Source: Rhizobium sp. AAP43
GTDB lineage: Bacteria > Pseudomonadota > Alphaproteobacteria > Rhizobiales > Rhizobiaceae
Assembly: GCF_001296045.1 (NCBI RefSeq)
Contig: NZ_LJHS01000049.1
Coordinates: forward strand, 1-64,000
Direction of reading: 5' to 3'
Length of the DNA: 64,000 nt
Below the pieces are notes generated by a model. That model did no database searches, was not told where the DNA came from, and was given only the letters and a program-made list of their open reading frames with translations. This document shows, piece by piece, positions 26,580-36,160 of the stretch (within the stretch, counting starts at the first letter, position 1; each line of letters starts with the position of its first letter). The position numbers and the translations under genes were made by a program.

Positions 26580-27869
26580 TCACTCCGCGGCCGGGCGGAA
26601 CTGTTCGGTTTCGGTCGATTCCTTCATCGCCGTCGTCGAGGACTGGCCGGCAGTGATGGCAAGCGAGACGGCGTCGAAGTAGCCCGTGCCGACTTCGCGC
26701 TGATGCTTAGTCGCCGTGTAACCGTTGACCTCGGCTGCGAATTCCGCCTCCTGCAGCTCCGAATAGGCTGCCATCTGGCGATCCTTGTAGCCGCGGGCCA
26801 GTTCGAACATGCCGTAGTTCAGCTGGTGGAAGCCGGCGAGCGTGATGAACTGGAACTTGTAGCCCATGGCACCCAGTTCCCGCTGGAACTTGGCAATCGT
26901 CGCGTCGTCTAGATGCTTCTTCCAGTTGAAGGAAGGCGAGCAGTTATAGGCGAGCTTCTTGCCCGGATGGACCTTGTGCACGGCTTCGGCAAACTTGCGC
27001 GCCTGTTCGAGATCCGGCTTGCCGGTCTCCATCCAGATCATGTCACAATGCGGGGCATAGGCGATGGCGCGGGCGATGCAGGGCTCGATGCCGTTCTTGA
27101 TCTGGTAGAAGCCTTCCGCGGTGCGGCCGGCATCATAGTCAACGAAGGGCTGGTCACGCTCGTCGATGTCGGATGTGAGCAGCTTTGCAGCTTCTGCATC
27201 GGTACGAGCAATGATCAGCGTCGGCACACCCATGATATCGGCGGCCAAACGCGCGGCCGTCAGGTTGCGGATGTGGGCCGCCGTCGGGATCAGAACCTTG
27301 CCGCCCAGATGGCCGCACTTCTTTTCAGAAGCCAGCTGGTCTTCGAAGTGAACGCCCGCAGCACCTGCCTCGATGAAGGACTTCATGATCTCGAAGGCGT
27401 TCAGCGGTCCACCGAAACCGGCTTCCGCATCGGCAACGATCGGTGCGAACCAGGTGTCGACGGAAAGGCCCTTGCCTTCCTGCGTCTCGATCTGGTCGGC
27501 CCGCTGCAGCGTGCGGTTGATGCGCTTGGCCAGTTCCGGTGCGGCATTCGCCGGATAAAGCGACTGGTCCGGATACATGGATGAGGCGGTGTTAGCGTCG
27601 GCCGCAACCTGCCAGCCGGAGAGATAGATGGCCTTCAGACCCGCGCGGACCATCTGCATGGCCTGGTTGCCGGAGAGCGCGCCGAGTGCGTTGACGAAAT
27701 CTTCCTCGTTGATCAGCTGCCACAGCCGGTTCGCACCCATTTCGGCCAGCGTGTGCCGGATCTGCACCGAGCCGCGCAGGCGCTGGACGTCCGCTGCCGT
27801 ATAGGGGCGCTCGATGCCGTCGAAGCGGCCCTTTGGTGCGTTCGGAACGAGGTTGTCAAAATCAGTCAT
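26580..27869 (-). CDS. aceA: Isocitrate lyase
   Basis: Encodes 429 aa, normal for bacterial AceA. Splits isocitrate into glyoxylate and succinate, the first step of the glyoxylate shunt needed for growth on acetate, fatty acids or polyhydroxybutyrate. The active-site signature KKCGHL is near residue 183; other family segments include RQVSTDTWFAP-like [26 protein letters not shown] and [14 protein letters not shown]. The ATG at 27869 has GGGAGAG seven bases upstream; an open 31-codon extension is not coding-like. It is divergent from a ScfR/RamB-like regulator, the likely controller. Malate synthase is not in the window. Confidence 0.97.
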   Translation of the reverse strand: MTDFDNLVPNAPKGRFDGIERPYTAADVQRLRGSVQIRHTLAEMGANRLWQLINEEDFVNALGALSGNQAMQMVRAGLKAIYLSGWQVAADANTASSMYPDQSLYPANAAPELAKRINRTLQRADQIETQEGKGLSVDTWFAPIVADAEAGFGGPLNAFEIMKSFIEAGAAGVHFEDQLASEKKCGHLGGKVLIPTAAHIRNLTAARLAADIMGVPTLIIARTDAEAAKLLTSDIDERDQPFVDYDAGRTAEGFYQIKNGIEPCIARAIAYAPHCDMIWMETGKPDLEQARKFAEAVHKVHPGKKLAYNCSPSFNWKKHLDDATIAKFQRELGAMGYKFQFITLAGFHQLNYGMFELARGYKDRQMAAYSELQEAEFAAEVNGYTATKHQREVGTGYFDAVSLAITAGQSSTTAMKESTETEQFRPAAE

Positions 27870-27938
27870 ATCTACTCTCCCTGTCTCAGTCAGTGCCCGA
27901 TGAAAACCTCTGTGCTCACCGGCTTTGATGTGACGAGA

Positions 27939-28050
27939 TTTACATCGCACTGCAAAATTCACCAGAAAATTCGGTAAATCAGGGAGATGAAAGAGGTTAT
28001 GCTGTCTTGTCTTTGACAGTCGAGCACTGTAAATTTGTAAAGACTGTAAA
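27939..28050. promoter_or_regulatory. Cluster of TGTAAA half-sites in the aceA/regulator control region
   Basis: TGTAAA occurs at 28028-28033, 28036-28041 and 28045-28050, again at 28091-28096 touching the regulator start codon, and in inverted form (TTTACA) at 27939-27944 near aceA. The stretch is A/T-rich against its surroundings. Probable binding sites for the adjacent ScfR/RamB-like regulator, controlling itself and aceA. Confidence 0.5.
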
Positions 28051-28056
28051 TTCTTT

Positions 28057-28076
28057 CGGATCGGACAGACGATCCG
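28057..28076. promoter_or_regulatory. 20-bp interrupted palindrome before the regulator gene
   Basis: CGGATCG (28057-28063) and CGATCCG (28070-28076) around six bases, 20 bp before the regulator start codon. It may be a second operator or a leader hairpin. Confidence 0.4.
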
Positions 28077-28096
28077 ATCTTGTAAGGATCTGTAAA

Positions 28097-29524
28097 ATGG
28101 CGGAGCGCAAGATCTTTGCCGGCCCCCGGGTCCGGCGCATTCGCAACGGTCTTGGCCTCACCCAGACGGCCATGGCCGAGGCGCTGGACATCTCGCCCTC
28201 CTATCTCAATCTGATCGAGCGCAATCAGCGCCCGCTGACGGTCCAGCTCCTCCTCAAGCTTGCCTCCGTCTACAAGGTCGATCTTGACGAGTTGCAAGGT
28301 GAGGCAGGTGGCTCAACGAGCCAATTGCGCGAGGTCTTCGCCGATCCGCTTCTGTCCGGTGAACTGCCGGGCGATCAGGAACTGATCGAGGTGGCGGAAG
28401 CCGCCCCCAATGCCGCAAGCGGTATCGTCAAGCTCTACCGCGCCTATCGCGAGCAGGCGGCGCGCCTTTCCGATCTCGCCGATCTGCTCGCCCGCGAGGG
28501 CCATGAGACGTCGCTATCGGGCGCGCGGCTACCGATTGATGAAGTCCGGGAGGCCTTCGAGCGCAGGCCGAACTATTTCGCCCGGCTGGATGAGGCGGCA
28601 GAGACCTTTCACGCCGGACTGGGACTTGCTGCCGGCGACGATCTCGCCGTTGCGTTGAAAACCTGGCTGCGCACGACCCACGGCATCGTCGTGCGAGCGC
28701 TGCCGGTCCAGACCATGCCGTCGCTTCGCCGCCGCTACGATCGCCATTCCATGCGCCTCTTCCTGTCGGAGCGCCTCTCGCCCTTCGACCAGCTGCGCGA
28801 GATCGCCATGGAAGTGGCCCTTCTGGCGCTTGGCGAGGATCTTCAGGCGGAACTGGAGGCCCTCGGTTTCTCCTCCGGCGAGGCGCGCCGTATCGGGCGT
28901 TTCGAGCTTGCTCGTTACGCCGCGCACGCCTTGATGATGCCCTATGGTGCGTTTCTCGCTGCTGCGACCCGGGCGCGTTATGATGTCGATGTGCTGCGCG
29001 CCCGCTTCAATGTCTCCTTCGAGCAGGCAGCCAACAGGCTCACCATGCTGCAGCGTCCGGGTGCTTTGGGCGTGCCCTTCTTCATGATGGAGATCGATAA
29101 TGCCGGAAACCGCTTCCGACGGGCGGGAGCGCAGGGGTTCCCACAGGCGAAGTTCGGTGGCGGCTGTCCCAAGCTCAATGTCCATGCCGCCTTTGCCCAG
29201 CCTGGCCAGGTTCTGGTCGAGTTGGTCGAAATGCCAGATGGCACAGGATTCCTCACCCTGTCACGCACGCTCGAGGGCCCGCAGGCCAGTTTCGGCGAGC
29301 GCATCCGGCGCACGGCCATCCTGATCGGCTGTGATGCCGCTGCTCGTGACGACGTAGCCTATGCCGCCGCCTTGCCCGACCGTAGCGTTCCGCCCGTCGC
29401 CATCGGTCCTGCCTGTCGCCTCTGCGAGCGCTCTGGCTGCCTCGCCCGCGCCGAGCCACCGCTCACCCGACCACTCGGCCTCGACGAGATGGTCACTGGG
29501 CTCTCGGCTTTCGATTTTCAGTGA
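28097..29524 (+). CDS. ScfR/RamB-like transcriptional regulator (XRE + IrrE/ImmA-type domains)
   Basis: Encodes 475 aa. An XRE helix-turn-helix is at residues 8-65 ([46 protein letters not shown]). The middle (about 150-330) resembles the ImmA/IrrE (M78) region, but no HExxH zinc site is seen, as usual for this subfamily. The C-terminal DUF2083-type domain contains conserved cysteines in [19 protein letters not shown]. RamB in Corynebacterium and ScfR-type proteins in rhizobia control acetate and short-chain fatty-acid genes, and here the gene is divergent from aceA. The ATG at 28097 has AAGGATC eight bases upstream. Regulation of aceA is inferred from context. Confidence 0.88.
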   Translation: MAERKIFAGPRVRRIRNGLGLTQTAMAEALDISPSYLNLIERNQRPLTVQLLLKLASVYKVDLDELQGEAGGSTSQLREVFADPLLSGELPGDQELIEVAEAAPNAASGIVKLYRAYREQAARLSDLADLLAREGHETSLSGARLPIDEVREAFERRPNYFARLDEAAETFHAGLGLAAGDDLAVALKTWLRTTHGIVVRALPVQTMPSLRRRYDRHSMRLFLSERLSPFDQLREIAMEVALLALGEDLQAELEALGFSSGEARRIGRFELARYAAHALMMPYGAFLAAATRARYDVDVLRARFNVSFEQAANRLTMLQRPGALGVPFFMMEIDNAGNRFRRAGAQGFPQAKFGGGCPKLNVHAAFAQPGQVLVELVEMPDGTGFLTLSRTLEGPQASFGERIRRTAILIGCDAAARDDVAYAAALPDRSVPPVAIGPACRLCERSGCLARAEPPLTRPLGLDEMVTGLSAFDFQ

Positions 29525-29660
29525 GGAAGAAGCTCCTAATAAAGCCTTTGCGACTGCGAAGAATTTCGCTTGTCGCCCGTCCAATTCCTTTCTAGTCTCT
29601 TAAAAAACAAAGGGAATGGCTCCGGGGGCTCTCCGCTCTCTGGCTGGAACAGGAGAAAAA

Positions 29661-30761
29661 ATGAAGGCTCAATTCATCCGCACAGCGTCCGTGGCGCTGG
29701 CCACGATCTTCATCGCATCGGCCGTCCAGGCGCAGGAACGCGTCGTCCATGTCTACAATTGGTCCGACTATATCGATGAGACCGTGCTGGCTGACTTTAC
29801 CAAGGAAACCGGCATCAAGGTCGTCTATGACGTCTTCGATTCCAACGAGCTGCTGGAGACCAAGCTCTTGGCCGGTGGTTCGGGTTATGATGTCGTCGTG
29901 CCGACAGCTCCCTTCCTCGCCCGCCAGATTCAGGCCGGCGTCTTCCAGAAGCTCGACAAGTCAAAGCTGACCAACATGGCCAATCTCTGGCCGATGGTTT
30001 CGGAACGCCTGGCGAAATACGATCCCGGCAACGAATATGCCATCAACTACATGTGGGGCACGACCGGCATTGGTTATAATGTCGCCAAGGTCAAGGAAGC
30101 GCTCGGCGCCGATGTCGCCGTCGATAGCTGGGATGCGATCTTCAAGCCGGAGAATGCTGAAAAGTTGAAAGGCTGCGGCATCAACATCCTCGATGCCTCG
30201 GACGAAACCTTCGCGATCGCCATGAATTACGTTGGCAAGGATCCGGACAGCAAGGAAACGGCGGACCTCGAAGCCGGCGGCGAAGTCTACTCGAAGATCC
30301 GCCCCTTCGTCCGCACATTCAATTCCTCGGCTTATATCGATGACCTCGCCAATGGTGATGTCTGCGTGACCATAGGCTGGTCCGGCGATATTCTCCAGGC
30401 CAAGGCGCGTGCGGAAGAAGCCAAGAACGGTGTCGAGATCCAATACGTGATCCCCAAGGAAGGCACCTACATGTGGTTCGACAACCTGGCGATCCCGGCA
30501 GATGCCAAGAATGTCGCGGAAGCGCATGAATTCATCAACTACCTGATGCGCCCGGATGTGATCGCCAAGGCATCCAACTATGTACAGTATGCCAATGGCA
30601 ACCTTGCCTCGCAGAAGCTCCTCGACGCTGCAGTGCGTGACAATCCGGGCGTCTATCCGCCGGAGGATGTCATGTCCAAGCTCTTCACCATCTCGCCTTA
30701 TGGCCCGCGCGAACAGCGCGTCTTGAACCGGGTCTGGACAACCATCAAGACCGGTAGCTAA
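29661..30761 (+). CDS. potF: Putrescine-binding periplasmic protein PotF
   Basis: Encodes 366 aa. Signal peptide residues 1-24 (SVALATIFIASAVQAQ). The mature part starts ERVVHVYNWSDYIDETVLADFTKETGIKVVYDVFDSNE, a PotD/PotF hallmark containing ligand residues W/S-D-Y. Further family segments are YMWGTTGIGYN and MWFDNLAIPADAKN. AGGAG lies six bases before the chosen ATG; upstream in-frame starts are spurious. First gene of a pot operon; a strong terminator-like hairpin (30774-30800) separates it from the ATPase gene and may raise its expression relative to the rest. Putrescine over spermidine is inferred from PotF-like order and similarity. Confidence 0.93.
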   Translation: MKAQFIRTASVALATIFIASAVQAQERVVHVYNWSDYIDETVLADFTKETGIKVVYDVFDSNELLETKLLAGGSGYDVVVPTAPFLARQIQAGVFQKLDKSKLTNMANLWPMVSERLAKYDPGNEYAINYMWGTTGIGYNVAKVKEALGADVAVDSWDAIFKPENAEKLKGCGINILDASDETFAIAMNYVGKDPDSKETADLEAGGEVYSKIRPFVRTFNSSAYIDDLANGDVCVTIGWSGDILQAKARAEEAKNGVEIQYVIPKEGTYMWFDNLAIPADAKNVAEAHEFINYLMRPDVIAKASNYVQYANGNLASQKLLDAAVRDNPGVYPPEDVMSKLFTISPYGPREQRVLNRVWTTIKTGS

Positions 30762-30773
30762 CGGTCGACACAC

Positions 30774-30800
30774 ACGCCGGGCGCCTCAAGCGTCCGGCGT
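30774..30800 (+). terminator. Hairpin with T-run between potF and potG
   Basis: ACGCCGG (30774-30780) pairs with CCGGCGT (30794-30800), followed by TTTTCTTC. Located inside the operon, it probably acts as a partial terminator or 3'-stabiliser allowing more binding protein than transporter. Confidence 0.75.
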
Positions 30801-30845
30801 TTTTCTTCATGCTTGGGGTAAGTCAGAGAACGGCTGGATCTGCGA

Positions 30846-32006
30846 ATGGCGAAGACACTGGGGCCTGTTAAACGCAAATTTTCACCTTGGACCGATGCGG
30901 AGGCGGCGCCTTTCATCCGCTTCGAGAACGTGACCAAGCGTTTCGGCGATTTCATCGCGGTCGACAATCTGACGCTGGATATCTATGAGCGCGAATTCTT
31001 CTCGCTGCTCGGGCCATCCGGCTGCGGCAAGACCACGCTGATGCGCATGCTGGCCGGCTTCGAGGAGCCGACCTCAGGACGCATCCTTCTGCAGGGGCAG
31101 GACCTTTCCGGCGTGCCGCCCTACAAGCGCCCGACCAATATGATGTTCCAGTCCTATGCGCTCTTCCCGCATATGACGGTTGAGAAGAACATCGCCTTTG
31201 GTCTTGAGCAGGACAATTTGCCCAAGGGCGACATCGAAGCCCGTGTTCAGGAAATGCTCAAGCTGGTGAAGCTGGAACAGTTCGCCAAGCGCAAACCCAA
31301 CCAGTTGTCCGGCGGCCAGCGCCAGCGCGTGGCGCTTGCCCGCTCGCTCGCAAAACGCCCCAAGGTCCTCTTGCTCGATGAGCCGCTTGGCGCACTTGAC
31401 CGCAAGCTGCGCGAGGAAACCCAGTTCGAGCTGATGGACATCCAGACCAAGCTTGGCCTGACCTTCCTCATCGTCACGCATGACCAGGAAGAGGCAATGA
31501 CCGTGTCCGACCGCATCGCGGTCATGGACAAGGGCATTCTGGTTCAGGTGGCAACGCCAGCCGAAATCTACGAGGCGCCGAACTCGCGCTACGTTGCGGA
31601 TTTCATCGGCGACATCAATATTCTCGAGGCGAAGGTCGAGGGCAAGCAAGCCCATGGCACCACCGAACTGGTCCATATCGACAGCGACGGTGTAAAGATC
31701 CATGTCGATCAGGCTTGTGAAGCGGTGAAGGGTGACAGCGTCGCCTTCGCCATCCGGCCGGAAAAGGTACGGATTGCCACAACCCCGCCAGCGACCGATA
31801 CCGCGACAATCAACATGCTGCATGGCGAGGTCTGGGACATCGGCTATCTCGGCGACTTCTCGGTCTTCATCGTCCGTCTTGATGACGGCCGCATGTTCCG
31901 GGCCGCCCAGGCCAATGTATCGCGTCTCGTCGACAGGCCGATCACCTTTGGTGACATGGTCTGGCTGTCCTGGCCGGCGGATGCCGGTCTGGTCCTGACC
32001 CGCTGA
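30846..32006 (+). CDS. potG: Putrescine ABC transporter ATPase PotG
   Basis: Encodes 386 aa. After a short variable N-terminus the ATPase domain begins FIRFENVTKRFGDFIAVDNL; Walker A LGPSGCGKTT is near residue 58, signature LSGGQRQRVALARS, Walker B VLLLDEPLGALD, switch VTHDQEEAMTVSD. The C-terminal TOBE domain (about 280-386) carries AFAIRPEKVRI and GEVWDIGYLGDFSVF. Together with PotH and PotI it forms the polyamine importer. The next gene starts 11 bp downstream. Confidence 0.94.
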   Translation: MAKTLGPVKRKFSPWTDAEAAPFIRFENVTKRFGDFIAVDNLTLDIYEREFFSLLGPSGCGKTTLMRMLAGFEEPTSGRILLQGQDLSGVPPYKRPTNMMFQSYALFPHMTVEKNIAFGLEQDNLPKGDIEARVQEMLKLVKLEQFAKRKPNQLSGGQRQRVALARSLAKRPKVLLLDEPLGALDRKLREETQFELMDIQTKLGLTFLIVTHDQEEAMTVSDRIAVMDKGILVQVATPAEIYEAPNSRYVADFIGDINILEAKVEGKQAHGTTELVHIDSDGVKIHVDQACEAVKGDSVAFAIRPEKVRIATTPPATDTATINMLHGEVWDIGYLGDFSVFIVRLDDGRMFRAAQANVSRLVDRPITFGDMVWLSWPADAGLVLTR

Positions 32007-32016
32007 GGAGGAACGC

Positions 32017-32922
32017 ATGGCCGAACCTGTCGCAGCGACGCAATCCGGCCCGGCACGCTGGCTGGTGGTCCTCATCCCCTACATGTGGATGGCGCTTTTC
32101 TTTGTGGTGCCCTTCCTGATTATTCTGAAGATCTCGCTGTCAGACACGGCGATCGCGATGCCGCCCTACACCCCGGTCTTCGAAGGGTTCGGGGCGATCG
32201 GCGATTTCCTGTCGCAGCTGGATTTTGAGAACTACCTCTTTCTCACCGACGACCCGCTTTACGTAAACGCCTATCTGTCCTCGCTGCGCATCGCCTCCAT
32301 TTCAACGCTGCTGTTGCTTCTGATCGGCTATCCCATGGCGCTTGCCATGGCGCGGGCCTCCGTCTCGGTGCGGCCCACACTGGTCATGCTGGTCATCCTG
32401 CCCTTCTGGACCTCCTTCCTGATCCGCGTCTATGCCTGGATCGGCATCCTGAAGCCTGAAGGTTTGCTCACCGTGCTCCTGCACTCGCTCGGCCTCATGG
32501 ATGAGGGAAACCAGGTGCAGATCTACCGCACCGAAATCGCCGTCTTCATCGGTATCGTCTATTCCTATCTGCCCTTCATGGTCCTTCCTCTCTATTCTGC
32601 TCTCGAAAAGATGGACGGAACGCTGCTTGAAGCGGCAAGCGATCTCGGTTGCCCGCCCTGGAAGGCGTTCTGGAAAATCACCTTCCCGCTCTCGCTGCCC
32701 GGGGTCATTGCCGGCTCGATGATCTGCTTCATTCCGATCACCGGCGAATTTGTCATTCCCGATCTGCTCGGCGGTTCGAACACGCTGATGATCGGCAAGA
32801 CCTTGTGGACGGAGTTCTTCGGCAATCGTGACTGGCCGCTCGCCTCAGCCGTCGCCGTCTTGCTTCTGCTGATCCTGGTCGTGCCCATCGCGATCTTCCA
32901 GAACCAGCAGCAGAAAGTGTGA
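32017..32922 (+). CDS. potH: Putrescine ABC transporter permease PotH
   Basis: Encodes 301 aa with about six membrane helices, starting ARWLVVLIPYMWMALFFVVPFLIILKIS. The EAA loop EAASDLGCPPWKAFWKITFPLSLPG near residue 205 contacts PotG. GAGGAGG precedes the ATG. Cotranscribed with potG (11 bp) and potI (11 bp). Family segment PFWTSFLIRVYAWIGIL is typical of PotB/PotH. Confidence 0.94.
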   Translation: MAEPVAATQSGPARWLVVLIPYMWMALFFVVPFLIILKISLSDTAIAMPPYTPVFEGFGAIGDFLSQLDFENYLFLTDDPLYVNAYLSSLRIASISTLLLLLIGYPMALAMARASVSVRPTLVMLVILPFWTSFLIRVYAWIGILKPEGLLTVLLHSLGLMDEGNQVQIYRTEIAVFIGIVYSYLPFMVLPLYSALEKMDGTLLEAASDLGCPPWKAFWKITFPLSLPGVIAGSMICFIPITGEFVIPDLLGGSNTLMIGKTLWTEFFGNRDWPLASAVAVLLLLILVVPIAIFQNQQQKV

Positions 32923-32932
32923 GGAGGCGATC

Positions 32933-33754
32933 ATGAGACCCGGTAAATTCGACGGTACTATCCTCACCCTGGGCTTTGCCTTCCTCTACATCCCGATCCT
33001 GATCCTCGTCGTTTACTCGTTCAACGAATCGAAGCTGGTCACGGTTTGGGGCGGCTTTTCGCTCAAATGGTACGGCGAGATGTGGCGCAACGAAGGGCTG
33101 ATGAGCGCGGCCTGGGTGACGCTGCAGGTCGGGCTGTTGAGCGCCAGCCTTGGCACCATTCTCGGCACGCTGGCCGCACTCACCCTGGTGCGCTATCGAC
33201 GCTTCCCCGGCCGCCTGCTGTTTTCCGGCATGGTCTATGCGCCGCTGGTCATGCCGGAAGTCATCACCGGCCTGTCGCTTCTGTTGCTTTTCGTCGCCGT
33301 CGGCATTGACCGCGGCCTGATGACGGTCGTGATCGCTCATACGACCTTCACCATGTGTTATGTGGCGATCGTCGTGCAGTCGCGTCTCCTGACCTTCGAC
33401 ACGAGCCTGGAGGAGGCCGCCCATGACCTCGGCTGCCCGCCGCTGAAGACGTTCTTCAAGATCACCCTGCCGCTCATCCTGCCTGCGGTTATCTCCGGCT
33501 GGATGCTCGCTTTCACGCTGTCGCTCGACGATCTGGTCATTGCGAGCTTTGCCACCGGCCCAGGTGCGACGACCCTGCCGATCAAGATCTATTCGCAGGT
33601 GCGCCTTGGCGTGACGCCGGAGATCAATGCAGTCTGCACCATCCTCATCGGCATCGTCACGATCGGTGTGATTATCGCCTCGATCGGCACCAAGCAGCGG
33701 GAATTGCAGCGCCAGCGTGACGAGCATGTGGCTGCCCGCGGCACGCTCGCCTGA
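32933..33754 (+). CDS. potI: Putrescine ABC transporter permease PotI
   Basis: Encodes 273 aa, PotC/PotI type, with six predicted membrane helices (first: ILTLGFAFLYIPILILVVYSFNES). The EAA loop EEAAHDLGCPPLKTFFKITLPLILPA is near residue 160. AGGAGG precedes the ATG. The C-terminal 20 residues are hydrophilic. Last gene of potFGHI; a short hairpin follows the stop. Confidence 0.94.
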   Translation: MRPGKFDGTILTLGFAFLYIPILILVVYSFNESKLVTVWGGFSLKWYGEMWRNEGLMSAAWVTLQVGLLSASLGTILGTLAALTLVRYRRFPGRLLFSGMVYAPLVMPEVITGLSLLLLFVAVGIDRGLMTVVIAHTTFTMCYVAIVVQSRLLTFDTSLEEAAHDLGCPPLKTFFKITLPLILPAVISGWMLAFTLSLDDLVIASFATGPGATTLPIKIYSQVRLGVTPEINAVCTILIGIVTIGVIIASIGTKQRELQRQRDEHVAARGTLA

Positions 33755-33775
33755 ACGCGTCTATGCTGGACGCGT
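33755..33775. terminator. Hairpin between convergent potI and DUF6460 genes
   Basis: ACGCGTC (33755-33761) pairs with GACGCGT (33769-33775) in the 24-bp gap between two stop codons. No T-run follows on either strand, so termination is only suggested by position. Confidence 0.35.
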
Positions 33776-33778
33776 GGG

Positions 33779-34021
33779 TCAGCCTCGCGGCGGCATCAGC
33801 ATATAGGTGAGAAACCAGGCCGGAAGGATGATGATTGCCCCCATCAGCATACGGGGAGCGGCCCAGGCAAAGGTGGCAACCAGACCGTCATGCAGGTCTT
33901 GCGCGGTCAGTCCGGCTCCCTCAAGCACGGTGCGCGGTGTTATGCCGAAAAAACCGACGAACATGCCGGCCAGGAGCGACGCCAGCGCCATCTTCAACAC
34001 TGCTGCAATGAACGTCTGCAT
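33779..34021 (-). CDS. Small membrane protein, DUF6460 type
   Basis: Encodes 80 aa with two hydrophobic helices (about residues 5-26 and 54-76), the second in PRMLMGAIIILPAWFLTYMLMPPRG. The central segment GITPRTVLEGAGLTAQDLHDGLVATFAWAAP is characteristic of small alphaproteobacterial DUF6460 proteins. GGAGGGGG lies immediately before the ATG. Function unknown. It runs in the same direction as the AsmA-like gene upstream, about 80 bp away. Confidence 0.8.
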   Translation of the reverse strand: MQTFIAAVLKMALASLLAGMFVGFFGITPRTVLEGAGLTAQDLHDGLVATFAWAAPRMLMGAIIILPAWFLTYMLMPPRG

Positions 34022-34099
34022 TCCCCCTCCAGACGCGCCGATTCGCTGTCATATTAGCGTGTTATGGCGCGCCCGACATCCTCGAAAACAGAGCGATCT

Positions 34100-35977
34100 T
34101 CACGGCCCGGCAGTAGGCTTCGGCGCCTGGATCGGGGATATCACAGGGGTCTGGATGGTTCCGCCGAGGAAGAAGCGCAAGGGTGCAGTCAGCGCCTCTG
34201 ATGGGCTGGCGACGGCGGTGAGTTCACCCGTCAACGCCAGTGCCAGCGGTCCGAGCGGAACGATGCCGGAAAGCTGTAGGCTCTCATCCTGTCCGGACAA
34301 TTGCGCCTCATCCAATTCCGCCACACCATTGGCAATTCGTGCGGTTAAATCGAGCCGGTCGAAATCGAGCCCGCCATCGCCGGCCGTATCAAGTTGGAAA
34401 TAGGCGCGATCGGTAGCCAGTCTGCGTAGGCCGTCGGCATCGAAATGGCGCAGCGTGCCGTCGGTCGCGGACATCCGAAGCTTGCCGGAAATCGCGTCAG
34501 GTTTGCGGCGCCAGTCGCCGGGCGGCAGGGTGAGATGCAGGTCTATGGAACCGGTGCCGGTCGGGTAGGGGCCGGTGAGGCCCAACCCCTCAAACAGCTC
34601 GCCGAACCGCGCATCGTCGATCATCAGCACCAGATTGCCACCCGCATCCTCCGCACCGGGTCGGGCATTGATCCGCGCACTCAGCGTCCCGCCGAACAGC
34701 CGCGCATCGCCGATAACCAGAGCGATCTCGTCCTCGCGCCCGATCAGGCTCGCCCCGACATCGGCGAGGGTGAAGGGTGCAAAGGTCGCTCGCGCGGCGG
34801 AAATCCGGATGTCGAGATCAAGCCAGCGCAGGATGCTCGGCAGCCGCACGACGACAGCATCCCCGATCGGCACCGCGAGTGCTTCCAGCAAGTCGTCCAG
34901 TTCAAGGTCGTCGATTGCCAGCGTGCCGCTCAGTCGCGAGCGACCATTGGCAACCGGCTGCATGGCAATGAGTCCTGTACCCTCGCTGTCATTGACGCGA
35001 AAACCCAGTGTCTCGAAGCGCCATTCTCCGGCATCCTCCTGAATGGTCGCCGTCAGACTGAAGCGGTTCCAGCCTTCCGTTCCGGCAAGCCGCATGCCGA
35101 GAACACGGGCAAGCGCAGAAACATCGCTGACGTCGATCTGCACCGAATTCTGCCCTGAGAGGCCGCCGGACAGGCTCATCGCGCCGTCGAGTTTCAGAGA
35201 GGCGGCTGCAAGGCTTGCCTGGAGCCGTACCGGGGCTTCGTCGCCCTTGATCAGCAGCAGGGGAGCAGGGCTGTCAAAGTCGAGGTTCAGGTCCTGCCCC
35301 CGCAGTGTCATTGATGCCGTCCCGGAAAGGGGCGTTGCAAGCCTTGGCCATTCGAGCGTGGCATTGACCGCACTGAGCACGGTTTCAGTTCCGTCGCGCA
35401 AGTCGACGATCGTCACCTCGCCATCGGTGACATCGACGGTGCCAACCCTGGCATCGTTGGAAGCGGGAAGTGCCTGCCCCCCATCGGCGGACGGCTTGAC
35501 GGCGCGAACCGCTTCGCTCAGCAGACCTTCGTTCGTCCAGTCGAGCCGCCCCTCGGCATTGCGTTCGATGCGGATACGGGGACGCTGAAAGCGGAATTCG
35601 GTAAAGTCTGGCTGGCCGCTCAACGCCGAGAAGAAGCTGAAGCTTGCCTCGAGTGCATCGATCTCACCAAGCACCTGCCGGTCGGAGCCAGTGCCACGGC
35701 TCACCGTGACGCCAACCAGCGTCACTTGCGGTTCGGGCCAGAAGCTGACCTCGGAGATCGAAGAGATGAAGACATCATGACCCGTCCAGCGCGAGATCGA
35801 AGATGCAAGCGCGCTGCGCACGACGGTGCTGGAGATCATGTAAGGGGCTGCAACGCGCAAGGCGATGAAGCTGACAAGGCCGATCGTGGCAAGCACAAGC
35901 ACGAGGCGCAGCAATCTGCGTCCCCGCAGTCTTGTGCGGGCGTTCCGCGCTCTGCCCTTTCGGCGTCTTGCTACCAT
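34100..35977 (-). CDS. AsmA-family envelope protein
   Basis: Encodes 625 aa. A very basic N-terminus (ARRRKGRARNARTRLRGRR) precedes one membrane helix (about residues 21-45), then a long beta-rich periplasmic region typical of AsmA: an early YMISSTVVRSALASSISRWTGHDVFISS, EVSFWPEPQVTLVGVTV, and a C-terminal AsmA2-like part (MSATDGTLRHFDADGLRRL). AsmA-like proteins are large bridge-like proteins implicated in phospholipid transport to the outer membrane. The ATG at 35977 has AAGGGG eight bases upstream; the frame is open 86 codons further but that part does not look coding. Divergent from acetoacetyl-CoA synthetase. Confidence 0.87.
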   Translation of the reverse strand: MVARRRKGRARNARTRLRGRRLLRLVLVLATIGLVSFIALRVAAPYMISSTVVRSALASSISRWTGHDVFISSISEVSFWPEPQVTLVGVTVSRGTGSDRQVLGEIDALEASFSFFSALSGQPDFTEFRFQRPRIRIERNAEGRLDWTNEGLLSEAVRAVKPSADGGQALPASNDARVGTVDVTDGEVTIVDLRDGTETVLSAVNATLEWPRLATPLSGTASMTLRGQDLNLDFDSPAPLLLIKGDEAPVRLQASLAAASLKLDGAMSLSGGLSGQNSVQIDVSDVSALARVLGMRLAGTEGWNRFSLTATIQEDAGEWRFETLGFRVNDSEGTGLIAMQPVANGRSRLSGTLAIDDLELDDLLEALAVPIGDAVVVRLPSILRWLDLDIRISAARATFAPFTLADVGASLIGREDEIALVIGDARLFGGTLSARINARPGAEDAGGNLVLMIDDARFGELFEGLGLTGPYPTGTGSIDLHLTLPPGDWRRKPDAISGKLRMSATDGTLRHFDADGLRRLATDRAYFQLDTAGDGGLDFDRLDLTARIANGVAELDEAQLSGQDESLQLSGIVPLGPLALALTGELTAVASPSEALTAPLRFFLGGTIQTPVISPIQAPKPTAGP

Positions 35978-36160
35978 GCATGGTCCCCTTGCAGGAGATA
36001 AGGCCTGGGTCTGGCCCCGGGCGCGGTGTCTCGCCGCAACTCGATCCGCCACTACACGAAATGTCCGGATGGGGCAAACGTCGCCCTTGCGCCGAGGAAG
36101 CGGATCGCATTCTATCGCAGTGCGGTATTGCCATATCACGGGTGGATGGAGGAGATGCAC

